The translations under genes were made by a program, and so were the position numbers. From Streptomyces sp. CB01201 (GTDB lineage: Bacteria; Actinomycetota; Actinomycetes; Streptomycetales; Streptomycetaceae), in contig NZ_NNBJ01000027.1 of assembly GCF_002803085.1 (NCBI RefSeq), forward strand, positions 1-64,000: DNA of 64,000 nt, written 5' to 3'. The notes under the pieces were generated by a model, which ran no database searches, was not told where the DNA came from, and saw only the letters and a list, made by a program, of their open reading frames with translations. Positions 25,202 to 33,009 of the stretch are shown one piece after another (within the stretch, counting starts at the first letter, position 1; every line of letters starts with the position of its first letter).

Positions 25202-26065
25202 ATGTCCGCTCGGCGCACCGCAGCGTCCCTGGGCGTCCTCGGGGCCACCTCCCTGACGGTCCTCGCCCTGACGCCCACGACCGCCTCCGCACACGGAGCC
25301 ATGTTCAACCCGGTCAGCCGGATCGCCGCCTGCTACGCCGAGGGCCCGGAGCACCCGGTGTCCCAGGTGTGCAAGGACCTCGTGGCCGACTCGGGCACCC
25401 AGCCGCTGTACGACTGGAACGAGGTGAACATCGCCAACGCCAACGGCCAGTCCCGCCAGCTCATCCCCGACGGCAAGCTGTGCTCGGCGAACCGCGACAA
25501 GTACCGGGCGCTGGACTGGGCCCGTACCGACTGGCCGTCCACCAGCGTCGCGGCGGGCAGGTTCGACTTCAAGTTCCGTGTCACGGCGGCCCATTCGGGC
25601 ACGATGACGGTCTACATCACCAAGGACGGCTTCGACCCGACGAAGCCCCTGAAGTGGTCCGACCTGGACAACACCCCCGTGGCCACCTACCAGACCCCCC
25701 GCACCGCGACCGACGGCTACTACAACTTCACCGGTACGCTCCCGACCCGCACGGGCCGCCACATCATCTACAAGGTCTGGCAGCGCGACGACAGCCCGGA
25801 GGCGTTCTACAGCTGCTCGGACGTCGTGTACGGCGGCACCGCCAAGGCCGCCGCGGCGCCCACCGAGCAGAAGATCGCCGCAGGAGCCCCCCACTCCACC
25901 GTGAGCCACCACGGCCACGGCGGCGACCCCGCGACCCCCACCTCCCCCTCGGCTTCCACGGCCACCCCCGCCAAGAACTCGGCCGCCCCCCAGGCCCTGG
26001 CCGCGGCCTCCGCCGCGAGCGTGGCAGGCGGCGGCTTCCTCCTCCTGCGCCGCCGCCGCGACTGA
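25202..26065 (+). CDS. AA10 lytic polysaccharide monooxygenase, membrane-anchored, probably chitin-active
   Basis: A 30-residue signal peptide ends TTASA, so mature residue 1 is His31 of HGAMFNPVSR, the N-terminal ligand of the copper histidine brace; the second brace His is His131 in RVTAAHSGTMTVY. This is the AA10 (former CBM33) fold, which cleaves crystalline chitin or cellulose oxidatively with copper and a reductant. A His/Gly/Pro/Ser/Thr linker (about residues 225-260) leads to a C-terminal hydrophobic segment followed by RRRRD, so the enzyme is probably tethered to the membrane; there is no LPXTG motif. A dre site lies upstream, linking it to chitin use. The ATG at 25202 has an AAGGAG ribosome site. 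Confidence 0.93.
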   Translation: MSARRTAASLGVLGATSLTVLALTPTTASAHGAMFNPVSRIAACYAEGPEHPVSQVCKDLVADSGTQPLYDWNEVNIANANGQSRQLIPDGKLCSANRDKYRALDWARTDWPSTSVAAGRFDFKFRVTAAHSGTMTVYITKDGFDPTKPLKWSDLDNTPVATYQTPRTATDGYYNFTGTLPTRTGRHIIYKVWQRDDSPEAFYSCSDVVYGGTAKAAAAPTEQKIAAGAPHSTVSHHGHGGDPATPTSPSASTATPAKNSAAPQALAAASAASVAGGGFLLLRRRRD

Positions 26066-26091
26066 GCCGCCCGGGTCGGCCGGTCCCGGCC

Positions 26092-26700
26092 TCACCGCAC
26101 GCTCTGCAACCTCGGCAGATGCAGATCGCGGAAGATCGCCGTGAGGCGCAGGGACAGGACGACGCCGGCGGCGACGACCGTCGTCAGGGTCGGGCCCGCC
26201 TGGAGCCAGTGCAGGAGCTGGTAGCAGAGCGCGCCGGCCAGGGCGGCGGTCGCGTACACCTCCTCGCGGAGCAGCAGCGGCGGGAACTGGCCGCACAGTA
26301 CGTCGCGTACGACCTCGCCCGTGACGCCGGTCAGCACGGCAAGGATCACCACGGCGACCGGGGTGACGTGCGCGTCCACGGCGGCGCGGGCGCCCATGAC
26401 GGTGACCACCGCGAGACCGACCGCGTCCACCACCATCAGCGAGCGCTGCGGCAGCTCCCACCTGCGCAGATACAGCATCGTGCCGATGCCGGCGCAGGCG
26501 ATGACGGTCAGCAGGACCGCATCGTGCGTCCAGTACAGCGGGTGCCGGTCGAGGATCAGGTCGCGCAGGGTGCCGCCGGACACGGACGCCGCGAAGGCGA
26601 GCACCAGACCACCGAAGGGGTCCATGTTCGCCCGGTGCGCGGCCAGCACACCACTGGCCGCGAACGCGGCGACGCCGATCAGGTAGAGCACGTGCAGCAT
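26092..26700 (-). CDS. TRIC-type (UPF0126/YicG) trimeric intracellular cation channel family protein
   Basis: The 202-residue protein has about seven predicted membrane helices arranged as two repeated halves. Each repeat has the family glycine motif: SGGTLRDLILDRHPLYW in the first and TGVTGEVVRDVLCGQFPPLL in the second. Prokaryotic TRIC homologues form trimeric K+-permeable channels; earlier annotation was UPF0126. The ATG at 26700 was chosen because the first helix starts immediately after it. It converges on the LPMO gene with a 26-bp gap. Confidence 0.88.
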   Translation of the reverse strand: MLHVLYLIGVAAFAASGVLAAHRANMDPFGGLVLAFAASVSGGTLRDLILDRHPLYWTHDAVLLTVIACAGIGTMLYLRRWELPQRSLMVVDAVGLAVVTVMGARAAVDAHVTPVAVVILAVLTGVTGEVVRDVLCGQFPPLLLREEVYATAALAGALCYQLLHWLQAGPTLTTVVAAGVVLSLRLTAIFRDLHLPRLQSVR

Positions 26701-26806
26701 GAGGGCACCCCCGGGTGAAGCGGCAGAAGAGCAGCAGGCAGGAAGAGACGGCGGAAGCGGAAGCCGAAGCCGAAGCGGAAGCGGTACCGGTACCGGTAGC
26801 GGCAGG

Positions 26807-27232
26807 TCAGCGCTTGCGGCGCGCGAGCAGGAGGCCGCCCGCCGAGGCGAGGGCCGCGGCCGAGACGGCGACCACGTCGAGCACGGGGTCGCCGCGGTCG
26901 GCCGCGCGGGACGCGGGCCCAGCCGGACCCCCATGTGCCGCGTCACCATGTGCCGCGTAGCTATATGCCACGGCCCCATGTGCCGTCCCCACATGTGCCG
27001 TCCCCACATGGGCGGTTGCCACACGCGCAGTTGCCACATGAACAGGTCCCGCATGCCCGGAAGGGACGACCCGCACGGAAGGAACCCGCACCGAAGGAAC
27101 CCGCACTGCGCGGGCATCGGCCGAAGCCACCGCACGCGTCGGCGCGGCCTGCGCCGGGGCAGTGCGTGCGGCCGGAACGACCACGGCTCCCGCGAGCACC
27201 GCGGTCACCGCGATACGACGGGTGAGGTCCAT
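26807..27232 (-). CDS. Secreted, membrane-anchored small protein with short internal repeats (141 aa)
   Basis: A signal peptide (MDLTRRIAVTAVLAGAVVV, cleavage near TAPAQA) is followed by a repetitive Ala/Val/His-rich central region with VRVPSVRVPSVR and HVGTAHVGTAH. A C-terminal hydrophobic helix follows (about residues 118-135), ending ARRKR. This is the plan of a cell-surface protein held by a C-terminal membrane anchor, without a sortase motif. I do not recognise the family. The ATG at 27232 directly precedes the signal peptide. The gene is divergent from the mgtA leader region. Confidence 0.55.
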   Translation of the reverse strand: MDLTRRIAVTAVLAGAVVVPAARTAPAQAAPTRAVASADARAVRVPSVRVPSVRVVPSGHAGPVHVATARVATAHVGTAHVGTAHGAVAYSYAAHGDAAHGGPAGPASRAADRGDPVLDVVAVSAAALASAGGLLLARRKR

Positions 27233-27350
27233 CCCCCGATGGTGCCGGGCACTCCCCGCCCCGCGGATCGGCCGTTGGGTCATACCCGACCCAGCCGAAA
27301 GCACGAGCCGGGCCCAGCCGCGGAACCGCCACCGCTCGGGACCTTCGGCC

Positions 27351-27395
27351 CTACTTTCACATCCACGCAAGTATGCTACTTTCACATCGACGCAA
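27351..27395. promoter_or_regulatory. Paired 20-bp direct repeats upstream of the mgtA leader ORF
   Basis: Two copies of CTACTTTCACATCNACGCAA lie at 27351-27370 and 27376-27395, identical at 19 of 20 positions and 25 bp apart, about 2.4 helical turns. They are the most AT-rich DNA in this gap and sit 54 bp upstream of a small leader ORF and 300 bp upstream of mgtA. They look like a double operator for a dimeric activator or repressor. Confidence 0.6.
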
Positions 27396-27448
27396 ATAAC
27401 CGTGCGGCCGCCGTCCAGCGCCGCACCCGTAGCGAGGAGGTGTTCGGG

Positions 27449-27493
27449 ATGAGTCCCGACCGAAGTCCTCGCCGCGCCCTGCCCCTCGGCTGA
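27449..27493 (+). CDS. Candidate 14-residue leader peptide upstream of mgtA
   Basis: ATG at 27449 is preceded by a perfect GAGGAGG Shine-Dalgarno site at 27434-27440 with 8-nt spacing, far stronger than most in the window. The peptide reads MSPDRSPRRALPLG and has three prolines and an early Pro-Asp, as does the enterobacterial MgtL leader, whose Pro/acidic codons destabilise or stall ribosomes and so sense Mg2+ or proline. It ends 204 nt before the Mg2+ ATPase gene on the same strand. The GC-rich gap contains several hairpins, including CGTACG arms. The function is inferred from position and composition. Confidence 0.5.
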   Translation: MSPDRSPRRALPLG

Positions 27494-27697
27494 CCAGCAG
27501 TCCGACCGGCCCCCTCCAGCGCGCCCGCCTGCCCACGTACGCACCCCGTACGCCATCACGCGGCCCGCGAGGCGCACCCCGAGCCCCGGGGCCCCCGAGC
27601 CCGCGCGCTCCCGCGGCCTCAAGGCACCCCCACACGCAAGACCGCACCCGGCCGTACCCGGCCGCACCCACCCCTGACGACCCAGGGAGGTTTCGTC

Positions 27698-30436
27698 ATG
27701 ACCACACTGACCCCCACCCCCAACTCCAACCCCACCCCCCAGAAGCTCGCCCCGCCGGGCCGCCGCCGTGAGCGGCGGGCCGCCGAGCTGGAGGCCCGCA
27801 CCCGTACCGTCGCCGAGCGGCTCGGCGCGATCGCCGCGCAGCCGACCTCGCAGGTGCTCAAGGAGTACGGCGTCGACCGCGACGGCCTCTGCCAGGCCGA
27901 GGTGCTCGACCGGCAGGAGCGGCACGGCCTCAACACGGTCGCGCAGGAGCGCGCCCCGCGCTGGTACGTCCAGCTGGCGAAGGCCTACGCCAACCCGTTC
28001 ATCGCCGTGCTCGTCTTCCTCGCGGCCGTCATGTACTGGCAGGACCCGGCGGACCCGGGCGTCATCATCCTGTCCGTGATGGTCGGCATCAGCGGACTGC
28101 TGCGCTTCTGGCAGGAGTTCCGCTCCGGCCGTGCCGCCGACGCGCTCAAGCAGCTGGTCACCACGACCACCGCCGTGCAGCGCCGGGCCGGCGGCGCCGC
28201 CCTGCCCACCAACGTCGAGGTGCCGATGGACCAGGTGGTCCCGGGCGACGTGGTCAAGCTGGGCGCGGGCGACCTGATCCCGGCGGACCTGCGGCTGATC
28301 ACGGCCAAGGACCTGATGGTCAGTCAGGCCGCTCTGTCCGGCGAGTCGTTGCCGGTCGCCAAGACCGACGTGCGCGCCGGCGAGGACAACCGGATCGCCG
28401 CATCCGCAGGCGACCCCGTCGAGGCGGGGAACCTCTGCCTCATGGGTACGTCCGTAACGTCGGGCACAGCCACGGGAGTTGTGGTCGCGACCGGCGCCGA
28501 CACCTACTTCGGTTCCATGGCGGGCTCGCTCGTGGGCGAGCGGCCGCAGACGAACTTCGACACCGGGGTACGCAGGGTCAGCTTCCTGCTCATCCGCTTC
28601 ATGCTGGTGATGGTCCCGGTCGTATTCATGATCAACGGCTTCACCAAGGGCGACTGGAACGAGGCCTTCCTGTTCGCCATCGCCGTGGCCGTCGGGCTCA
28701 CCCCCGAGATGCTGCCGATGGTCGTGTCCGCGAACCTGGCGCGCGGTGCCGTGGCGATGTCGAAGAAGAAGGTCGTCGTCAAGCGGCTGAACGCGATCCA
28801 GAACCTGGGCGCGATGGACGTCCTGTGCACCGACAAGACGGGCACCCTCACCGAGGACCGCATCGTCCTCGACCGGTACCTCGACGTGCACGGCACGGAG
28901 GACAACGAGGTTCTGGAATACGGGTACTTGAACGCCCACTTCCAGACCGGACTGCGCAACCTCATGGATCAGGCGGTCATCGACCGCGTCAACGAGGCCG
29001 AGGAGGTTGTCGTCGACGCACGGTTCACGATGGTCGACGAGATCCCCTTCGACTTCGCCCGGCGCCGGATGTCCGTGGTCCTCAACCGCAACGGCCTGCT
29101 CGGCGGCGCCGGCCGCCCCGAGCACGTCCTGATCACCAAGGGCGCGGTGGAGGAGGTCCTGGCCCTGTGCACGCACCTGATGGACCGGGGCGAGCGCGTC
29201 GAACTCACCGACCAGCTGCGGTGGCACGTCACGCGCACGGCCGAGGACAACAACCGCCAGGGGCTTCGGGTGCTGGCCGTCGCCACCCGCACGATGCCGA
29301 CCGCGCGCGACACGTACTCGGTCGCGGACGAGTCCGGCCTGACCCTCGTCGGCTTCCTCGCCTTCCTCGACCCGCCGAAGGCGGACGCGGCGGCGGCACT
29401 GCGCGGCCTCGCGGACAAGGGCATCGCGGTGAAGGTCGTCACCGGCGACAACGAGCTGGTCGCGGCCCGGGTCTGCGCCGACGTCGGCATCGAGGTCGGT
29501 ACGGTCGTGACCGGGCCGCAGGTCGACGCGCTCGATGAGGCGGCGCTGCGTCAACTGGCCGCCAGGACAGCGGTGTTCGCGAAGGTCAACCCCGTGCAGA
29601 AGGCCAGGATCGTGCGCGCGCTCCAGGCCGACGGGCATACGGTCGGCTTCCTCGGGGACGGCATCAACGACGCGGCGGCACTGCGCGACGCGGACGTCGG
29701 CATCTCCGTGGACACGGCGGTCGACATCGCGAAGGAGTCCGCGGACATCATCCTGCTGGAGAAGGACCTCACCGTCCTGGAGCAGGGCGTGGTGCAGGGC
29801 CGCACCACCTTCGGCAACACGATCAAGTACATCAAGATGACGGCCTCGTCGAACTTCGGCAACGTCTTCTCGGTCCTGGTCGCCTCCGCCTTCATCCCCT
29901 TCCAGCCGATGCTGGCGATCATGCTCCTGGTCCAGAACCTGGTGTACGACATCGCCCAGCTGGCCACGCCGTGGGACCGCATGGACGAGGACTACCTGCG
30001 TAAGCCGCGCAACTGGGACGCCAAGGGGATCGGCCGGTTCATGGTGACGATCGGGCCCATCAGCTCGGTCTTCGACATCGCGATGTTCGTCATCATGTGG
30101 CACGTCTTCGGGGCGAACTCCGAGGCCAACCAGGCGCTGTTCCAGTCGGGTTGGTTCATCGAGGGCCTCCTCTCGCAGACCCTGATCGTCCACATGATCC
30201 GCACCCGCAGGATCCCGTTCATCCAGTCCCGGGCGACCTGGCCGGTCATGGTGATGACGGTGCTCGCGGTGGCGACCGGCCTGTTCCTGCCGTTCTCGCC
30301 GCTGGCCGCGACGATCGGCTTCGTACCGGTGCCGATGGGGTACTTCCCCTGGCTGGTCGGCGTCCTGCTCGCCTACTGCACGCTGACGCAGCTGGTGAAG
30401 GGCTGGTACATCCGCCGGTACAACAGCTGGCTGTAG
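27698..30436 (+). CDS. mgtA: Magnesium-translocating P-type ATPase (MgtA/MgtB)
   Basis: The 912-residue P3B-type ATPase has an N-terminal cation-ATPase domain, the A-domain LSGESLP region and the phosphorylation motif CTDKTGTLT (Asp379). The N-domain contains the KGAVEEV segment, followed by the hinge GDGINDAAALRDADVGISV. Ten predicted membrane helices include M4 with a VAVGLTPEMLPMVVS segment typical of MgtA. It imports Mg2+ across the cytoplasmic membrane. The start ATG at 27698 has a GGGAGG ribosome site. Upstream lie a short leader ORF and a paired direct repeat, so expression is probably controlled at both promoter and leader level. A very strong terminator follows. Confidence 0.95.
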   Translation: MTTLTPTPNSNPTPQKLAPPGRRRERRAAELEARTRTVAERLGAIAAQPTSQVLKEYGVDRDGLCQAEVLDRQERHGLNTVAQERAPRWYVQLAKAYANPFIAVLVFLAAVMYWQDPADPGVIILSVMVGISGLLRFWQEFRSGRAADALKQLVTTTTAVQRRAGGAALPTNVEVPMDQVVPGDVVKLGAGDLIPADLRLITAKDLMVSQAALSGESLPVAKTDVRAGEDNRIAASAGDPVEAGNLCLMGTSVTSGTATGVVVATGADTYFGSMAGSLVGERPQTNFDTGVRRVSFLLIRFMLVMVPVVFMINGFTKGDWNEAFLFAIAVAVGLTPEMLPMVVSANLARGAVAMSKKKVVVKRLNAIQNLGAMDVLCTDKTGTLTEDRIVLDRYLDVHGTEDNEVLEYGYLNAHFQTGLRNLMDQAVIDRVNEAEEVVVDARFTMVDEIPFDFARRRMSVVLNRNGLLGGAGRPEHVLITKGAVEEVLALCTHLMDRGERVELTDQLRWHVTRTAEDNNRQGLRVLAVATRTMPTARDTYSVADESGLTLVGFLAFLDPPKADAAAALRGLADKGIAVKVVTGDNELVAARVCADVGIEVGTVVTGPQVDALDEAALRQLAARTAVFAKVNPVQKARIVRALQADGHTVGFLGDGINDAAALRDADVGISVDTAVDIAKESADIILLEKDLTVLEQGVVQGRTTFGNTIKYIKMTASSNFGNVFSVLVASAFIPFQPMLAIMLLVQNLVYDIAQLATPWDRMDEDYLRKPRNWDAKGIGRFMVTIGPISSVFDIAMFVIMWHVFGANSEANQALFQSGWFIEGLLSQTLIVHMIRTRRIPFIQSRATWPVMVMTVLAVATGLFLPFSPLAATIGFVPVPMGYFPWLVGVLLAYCTLTQLVKGWYIRRYNSWL

Positions 30437-30448
30437 CCGCGCGCAGCC

Positions 30449-30494
30449 GACGGCCCCGGGCGCCCGCCGCCAAGGACGGGCGCCCGGGGCCGTC
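30449..30494 (+). terminator. Terminator after mgtA
   Basis: A perfect 18-bp G/C stem (30449-30466 with 30477-30494; arms begin GACGGCCCCGGGCGCCCG) with a 10-nt loop lies 13 bp after the mgtA stop and also before the convergent small zinc-ribbon gene. It can serve both directions. Confidence 0.9.
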
Positions 30495-30508
30495 GGCGCG
30501 TCACCGCG

Positions 30509-30862
30509 CTACGGCCGGCGCTGCCAGACCGGTTCCTCGTCCCGGAGCCTGTCCCTCCGGCGTTCGACCCAGTCGAAGAACTCTTTCGGTTGTGCCTCAA
30601 ACGCGGCCGACAGGAGCTGATAGAGGCGGACGGCGTCGGCGTCCATCTCGTACTCACAGTCCGGGCACGCGCGCCAATCGCCGCGGGCCCGGGTGAGGTC
30701 AGCCGCACACCGGGGGCAGGCCGGGTCAACCGCGTCTACGCAGGCTGGGAAGTCCCGCAGGGGTAGCAGATCCACCAGCCGTCCTGTGTCGTCGTCATCA
30801 GCTGTCCGCAGTTCGTGCACTGCATCGGTCTTCCTCTCGATGGTCCGCATGGCGTACCACAT
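30509..30862 (-). CDS. Small zinc-ribbon hypothetical protein (117 aa)
   Basis: I do not recognise a named family. Two CxxC knuckles (CPRCAADL and CPDCEYEMD) predict a zinc ribbon in the middle of the protein; the C-terminal 45 residues are predicted helical (LYQLLSAAFEAQPKEFFDWVERRRD). The start is uncertain: ATG 30862 or ATG 30850. There is no signal peptide or membrane segment. It lies between the mgtA terminator and the two-component genes and reads toward mgtA. Confidence 0.6.
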   Translation of the reverse strand: MWYAMRTIERKTDAVHELRTADDDDTGRLVDLLPLRDFPACVDAVDPACPRCAADLTRARGDWRACPDCEYEMDADAVRLYQLLSAAFEAQPKEFFDWVERRRDRLRDEEPVWQRRP

Positions 30863-30925
30863 GAGTGGCTACCCAGACAGGGGTCCGGCCCATACCGATC
30901 GCCCGAACGGCCGAGAACAGCGGGC

Positions 30926-31588
30926 TCAGGACGGAGTCACCAGCCGGGATTCGTATGCGTACACCGCCGCCTGGGTGCGGTCGCGCACCCCCAACTTGAC
31001 CAGTATGCGGCTGACATGCGTCTTCACCGTCTGCTCCGCGAGGACCAGCGCCCCGGCGATCTCCGCGTTGGACAGGCCCTGCGCGATCAGGGCGAGCACC
31101 TCCGTCTCGCGCTCCGTGAGTGCGCCGACGCGCTCCTTCAGCGGGGCACGTGGCGCCTGGCTGATCCGCGAGAACTCCACGATGAGCCGCTTGGTGATGT
31201 TCGGCGCGAGCAGGGCCTCTCCGGCGGCCACCACCCTTACGGCGTGGGCGAGTTCGTCGGCAGAGGCATCCTTGAGGAGGAATCCGGACGCGCCCGCGCG
31301 CAGCGCCTCGTACACGTACTCGTCGAGGTCGAAGGTGGTCAGTACCAGCACCTTGACGGGTGATCCCGGCACCTCGGTGATGCGCCGCGTCGCCTCGATG
31401 CCGCCGAGTTCCGGCATGCGGATGTCCATCAGGACGACATCAGGGGCGAGTTCGGCCGTGCGGGCCACCGCCTCCAGGCCGTTGACGGCCTGCCCGACCA
31501 CCTCGATGTCCGGCTCCGCGTTGAGCAGTACCGTGAATCCCTGACGGACCATCACCTGGTCGTCCGCTATCAGCACCCGGATCGTCAC
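30926..31588 (-). CDS. NarL/FixJ-family response regulator
   Basis: The 220-residue protein has a receiver domain (residues 1-120; acidic pocket ADD, phosphoacceptor Asp55 in VVLMDIRMPE, Thr in VLTTFD, Lys in FLLKDA) and a C-terminal LuxR-type HTH (about 152-215; LTERETEVLALIAQGLSNAEI and VKTHVSRILVKLG). It is phosphorylated by the histidine kinase encoded immediately upstream, whose stop overlaps its ATG by 4 bp. It is the last gene of a four-gene operon. Confidence 0.95.
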   Translation of the reverse strand: MTIRVLIADDQVMVRQGFTVLLNAEPDIEVVGQAVNGLEAVARTAELAPDVVLMDIRMPELGGIEATRRITEVPGSPVKVLVLTTFDLDEYVYEALRAGASGFLLKDASADELAHAVRVVAAGEALLAPNITKRLIVEFSRISQAPRAPLKERVGALTERETEVLALIAQGLSNAEIAGALVLAEQTVKTHVSRILVKLGVRDRTQAAVYAYESRLVTPS

Positions 31589-33009
31589 GGCGTGCCCTCC
31601 GGCTGCGGCGGAGTCGACCCGAGCGGAAGCACCCCAAGCGGCGCCCCGGTCGGCTCCCCGACGGGCAGCCCCATTGGCTCCCCGAGCGACTCCCCGAGTG
31701 GAAGCGTCGCGCTCACTTCGTACCCCCCGTCCGGCGTGGCGCCCACCGCCAGCTCGCCGCCCAGCATGGCAGTACGCTCCCGCATCCCGAGCAGCCCGTG
31801 GCCCGCACCCGGCGACGGCGCGACCGGGCGGGCGGGCGCGGTGTTGGTGACCCGCACCACGAGCCCCGCCCGGTGGTGGGCGATCAGTATCCGCACCGCC
31901 GCACCCGGGGCGTGCCGCATCGCGTTGCTCAGTGCCTCCTGCACGATGCGGAAAGCCGACAGCTCGACGCCGGGCGAGAGCGGGCGCCGGGTGCCGAGGA
32001 CATCTGCGGTGACGGAAAGACCCGCGCCCCGGACGTTGGCGACCAGCTCGTCGAGCCGGTCGAGCGAGGGCTGCGGGGCGTGCCGCACGGCCTCCGCCGA
32101 CGGGTCCTCCGAGCGCAGCACGCCCAGCACCCGGCGCAGCTCGGTCAGCGCCTCGACCGCGTTCTGCCGGATCCCCGCCAGGTTCTCGCGCAGCTCCTCG
32201 GACGGGTTCTCCACCAGGTGCGGGGCGACCTGCGCCTGGATGGAGATCACCGACATGTGGTGGGCCACCACATCGTGCAGCTCCCGCGCGATGCGGCTGC
32301 GCTCCTCAAGGAGGGTGCGCCGGGCGCGCTCCTCGGCGGTGATCTCCTCCTGCACGACCAGCTGCTTGCGCGCCACCCGCCGCCCGCGCAGCGCGCCCCC
32401 CACCACACCGGCGATCGCGAACAGGACGAGTGCCAGGCCGCCGCTCGGCGAGTTCTGCCGCTCCCCCGCGAGGGCCACGCACAGCATGCCCGCGCCGTAG
32501 CCGATGACGAATGTCTCGATCACGACCCTCGGCCGGTGCGTGATCGCGACGAAGAAGAGGATCAGGGCGGAGATCCCGACACCGACGCCGCTCCACGGAA
32601 AGAGCACGGCCGGATCGGCCCGGCCCCCCGCCCACACCCCGGCGACGAGCGTGACGGCCGTCGTCACCCACCACGCCGCCAGCGGCCGGTACAGGGCCGC
32701 GACCAGTGCCCCCGACTGCACCCCGGCGAGCGCCACCCCCGCCTGCACCCCCAGGTGGAATCGATGGGCGTACTCATCGGTGCCGCCCACCATCACGATC
32801 ACGGCGCCGATCACCAGCGGCACGACGAGTGCCGGACGCCACGCGAGCCAGCCCTCCGACGCCCGGCCCCGCTCCGCCACCGGCTCTGACACGGTCAGCA
32901 GGTCCTGGCGCAGGGCGCGCGCCACCATCCGCAGCCGGTCCCCCACCAACGACCCGTCCCCGCGCCCTTTTCCGACATCCCCCGTCTTCACGGGGCTCAC
33001 CCTAGGCAC
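31585..33009 (-). CDS. Sensor histidine kinase (HisKA_3 / DesK-like)
   Basis: After a 55-residue cytoplasmic N-terminus there are five or six membrane helices (about residues 58-205), then the HisKA_3 dimerisation motif ARELHDVVAHHMSVI (His245) and a GHKL ATPase domain (VQEALSNAMRHAPGA as N-box, GHGLLGMRERTAMLGG as G-box). There is no large extracellular loop, suggesting sensing within the membrane. The C-terminal tail is Gly/Pro/Leu-rich repeats of GEP/GLP type. The GTG start at 33009 overlaps the acyltransferase stop by 8 bp; the stop overlaps the response regulator start by 4 bp. Confidence 0.93.
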   Translation of the reverse strand: MPRVSPVKTGDVGKGRGDGSLVGDRLRMVARALRQDLLTVSEPVAERGRASEGWLAWRPALVVPLVIGAVIVMVGGTDEYAHRFHLGVQAGVALAGVQSGALVAALYRPLAAWWVTTAVTLVAGVWAGGRADPAVLFPWSGVGVGISALILFFVAITHRPRVVIETFVIGYGAGMLCVALAGERQNSPSGGLALVLFAIAGVVGGALRGRRVARKQLVVQEEITAEERARRTLLEERSRIARELHDVVAHHMSVISIQAQVAPHLVENPSEELRENLAGIRQNAVEALTELRRVLGVLRSEDPSAEAVRHAPQPSLDRLDELVANVRGAGLSVTADVLGTRRPLSPGVELSAFRIVQEALSNAMRHAPGAAVRILIAHHRAGLVVRVTNTAPARPVAPSPGAGHGLLGMRERTAMLGGELAVGATPDGGYEVSATLPLGESLGEPMGLPVGEPTGAPLGVLPLGSTPPQPEGTP

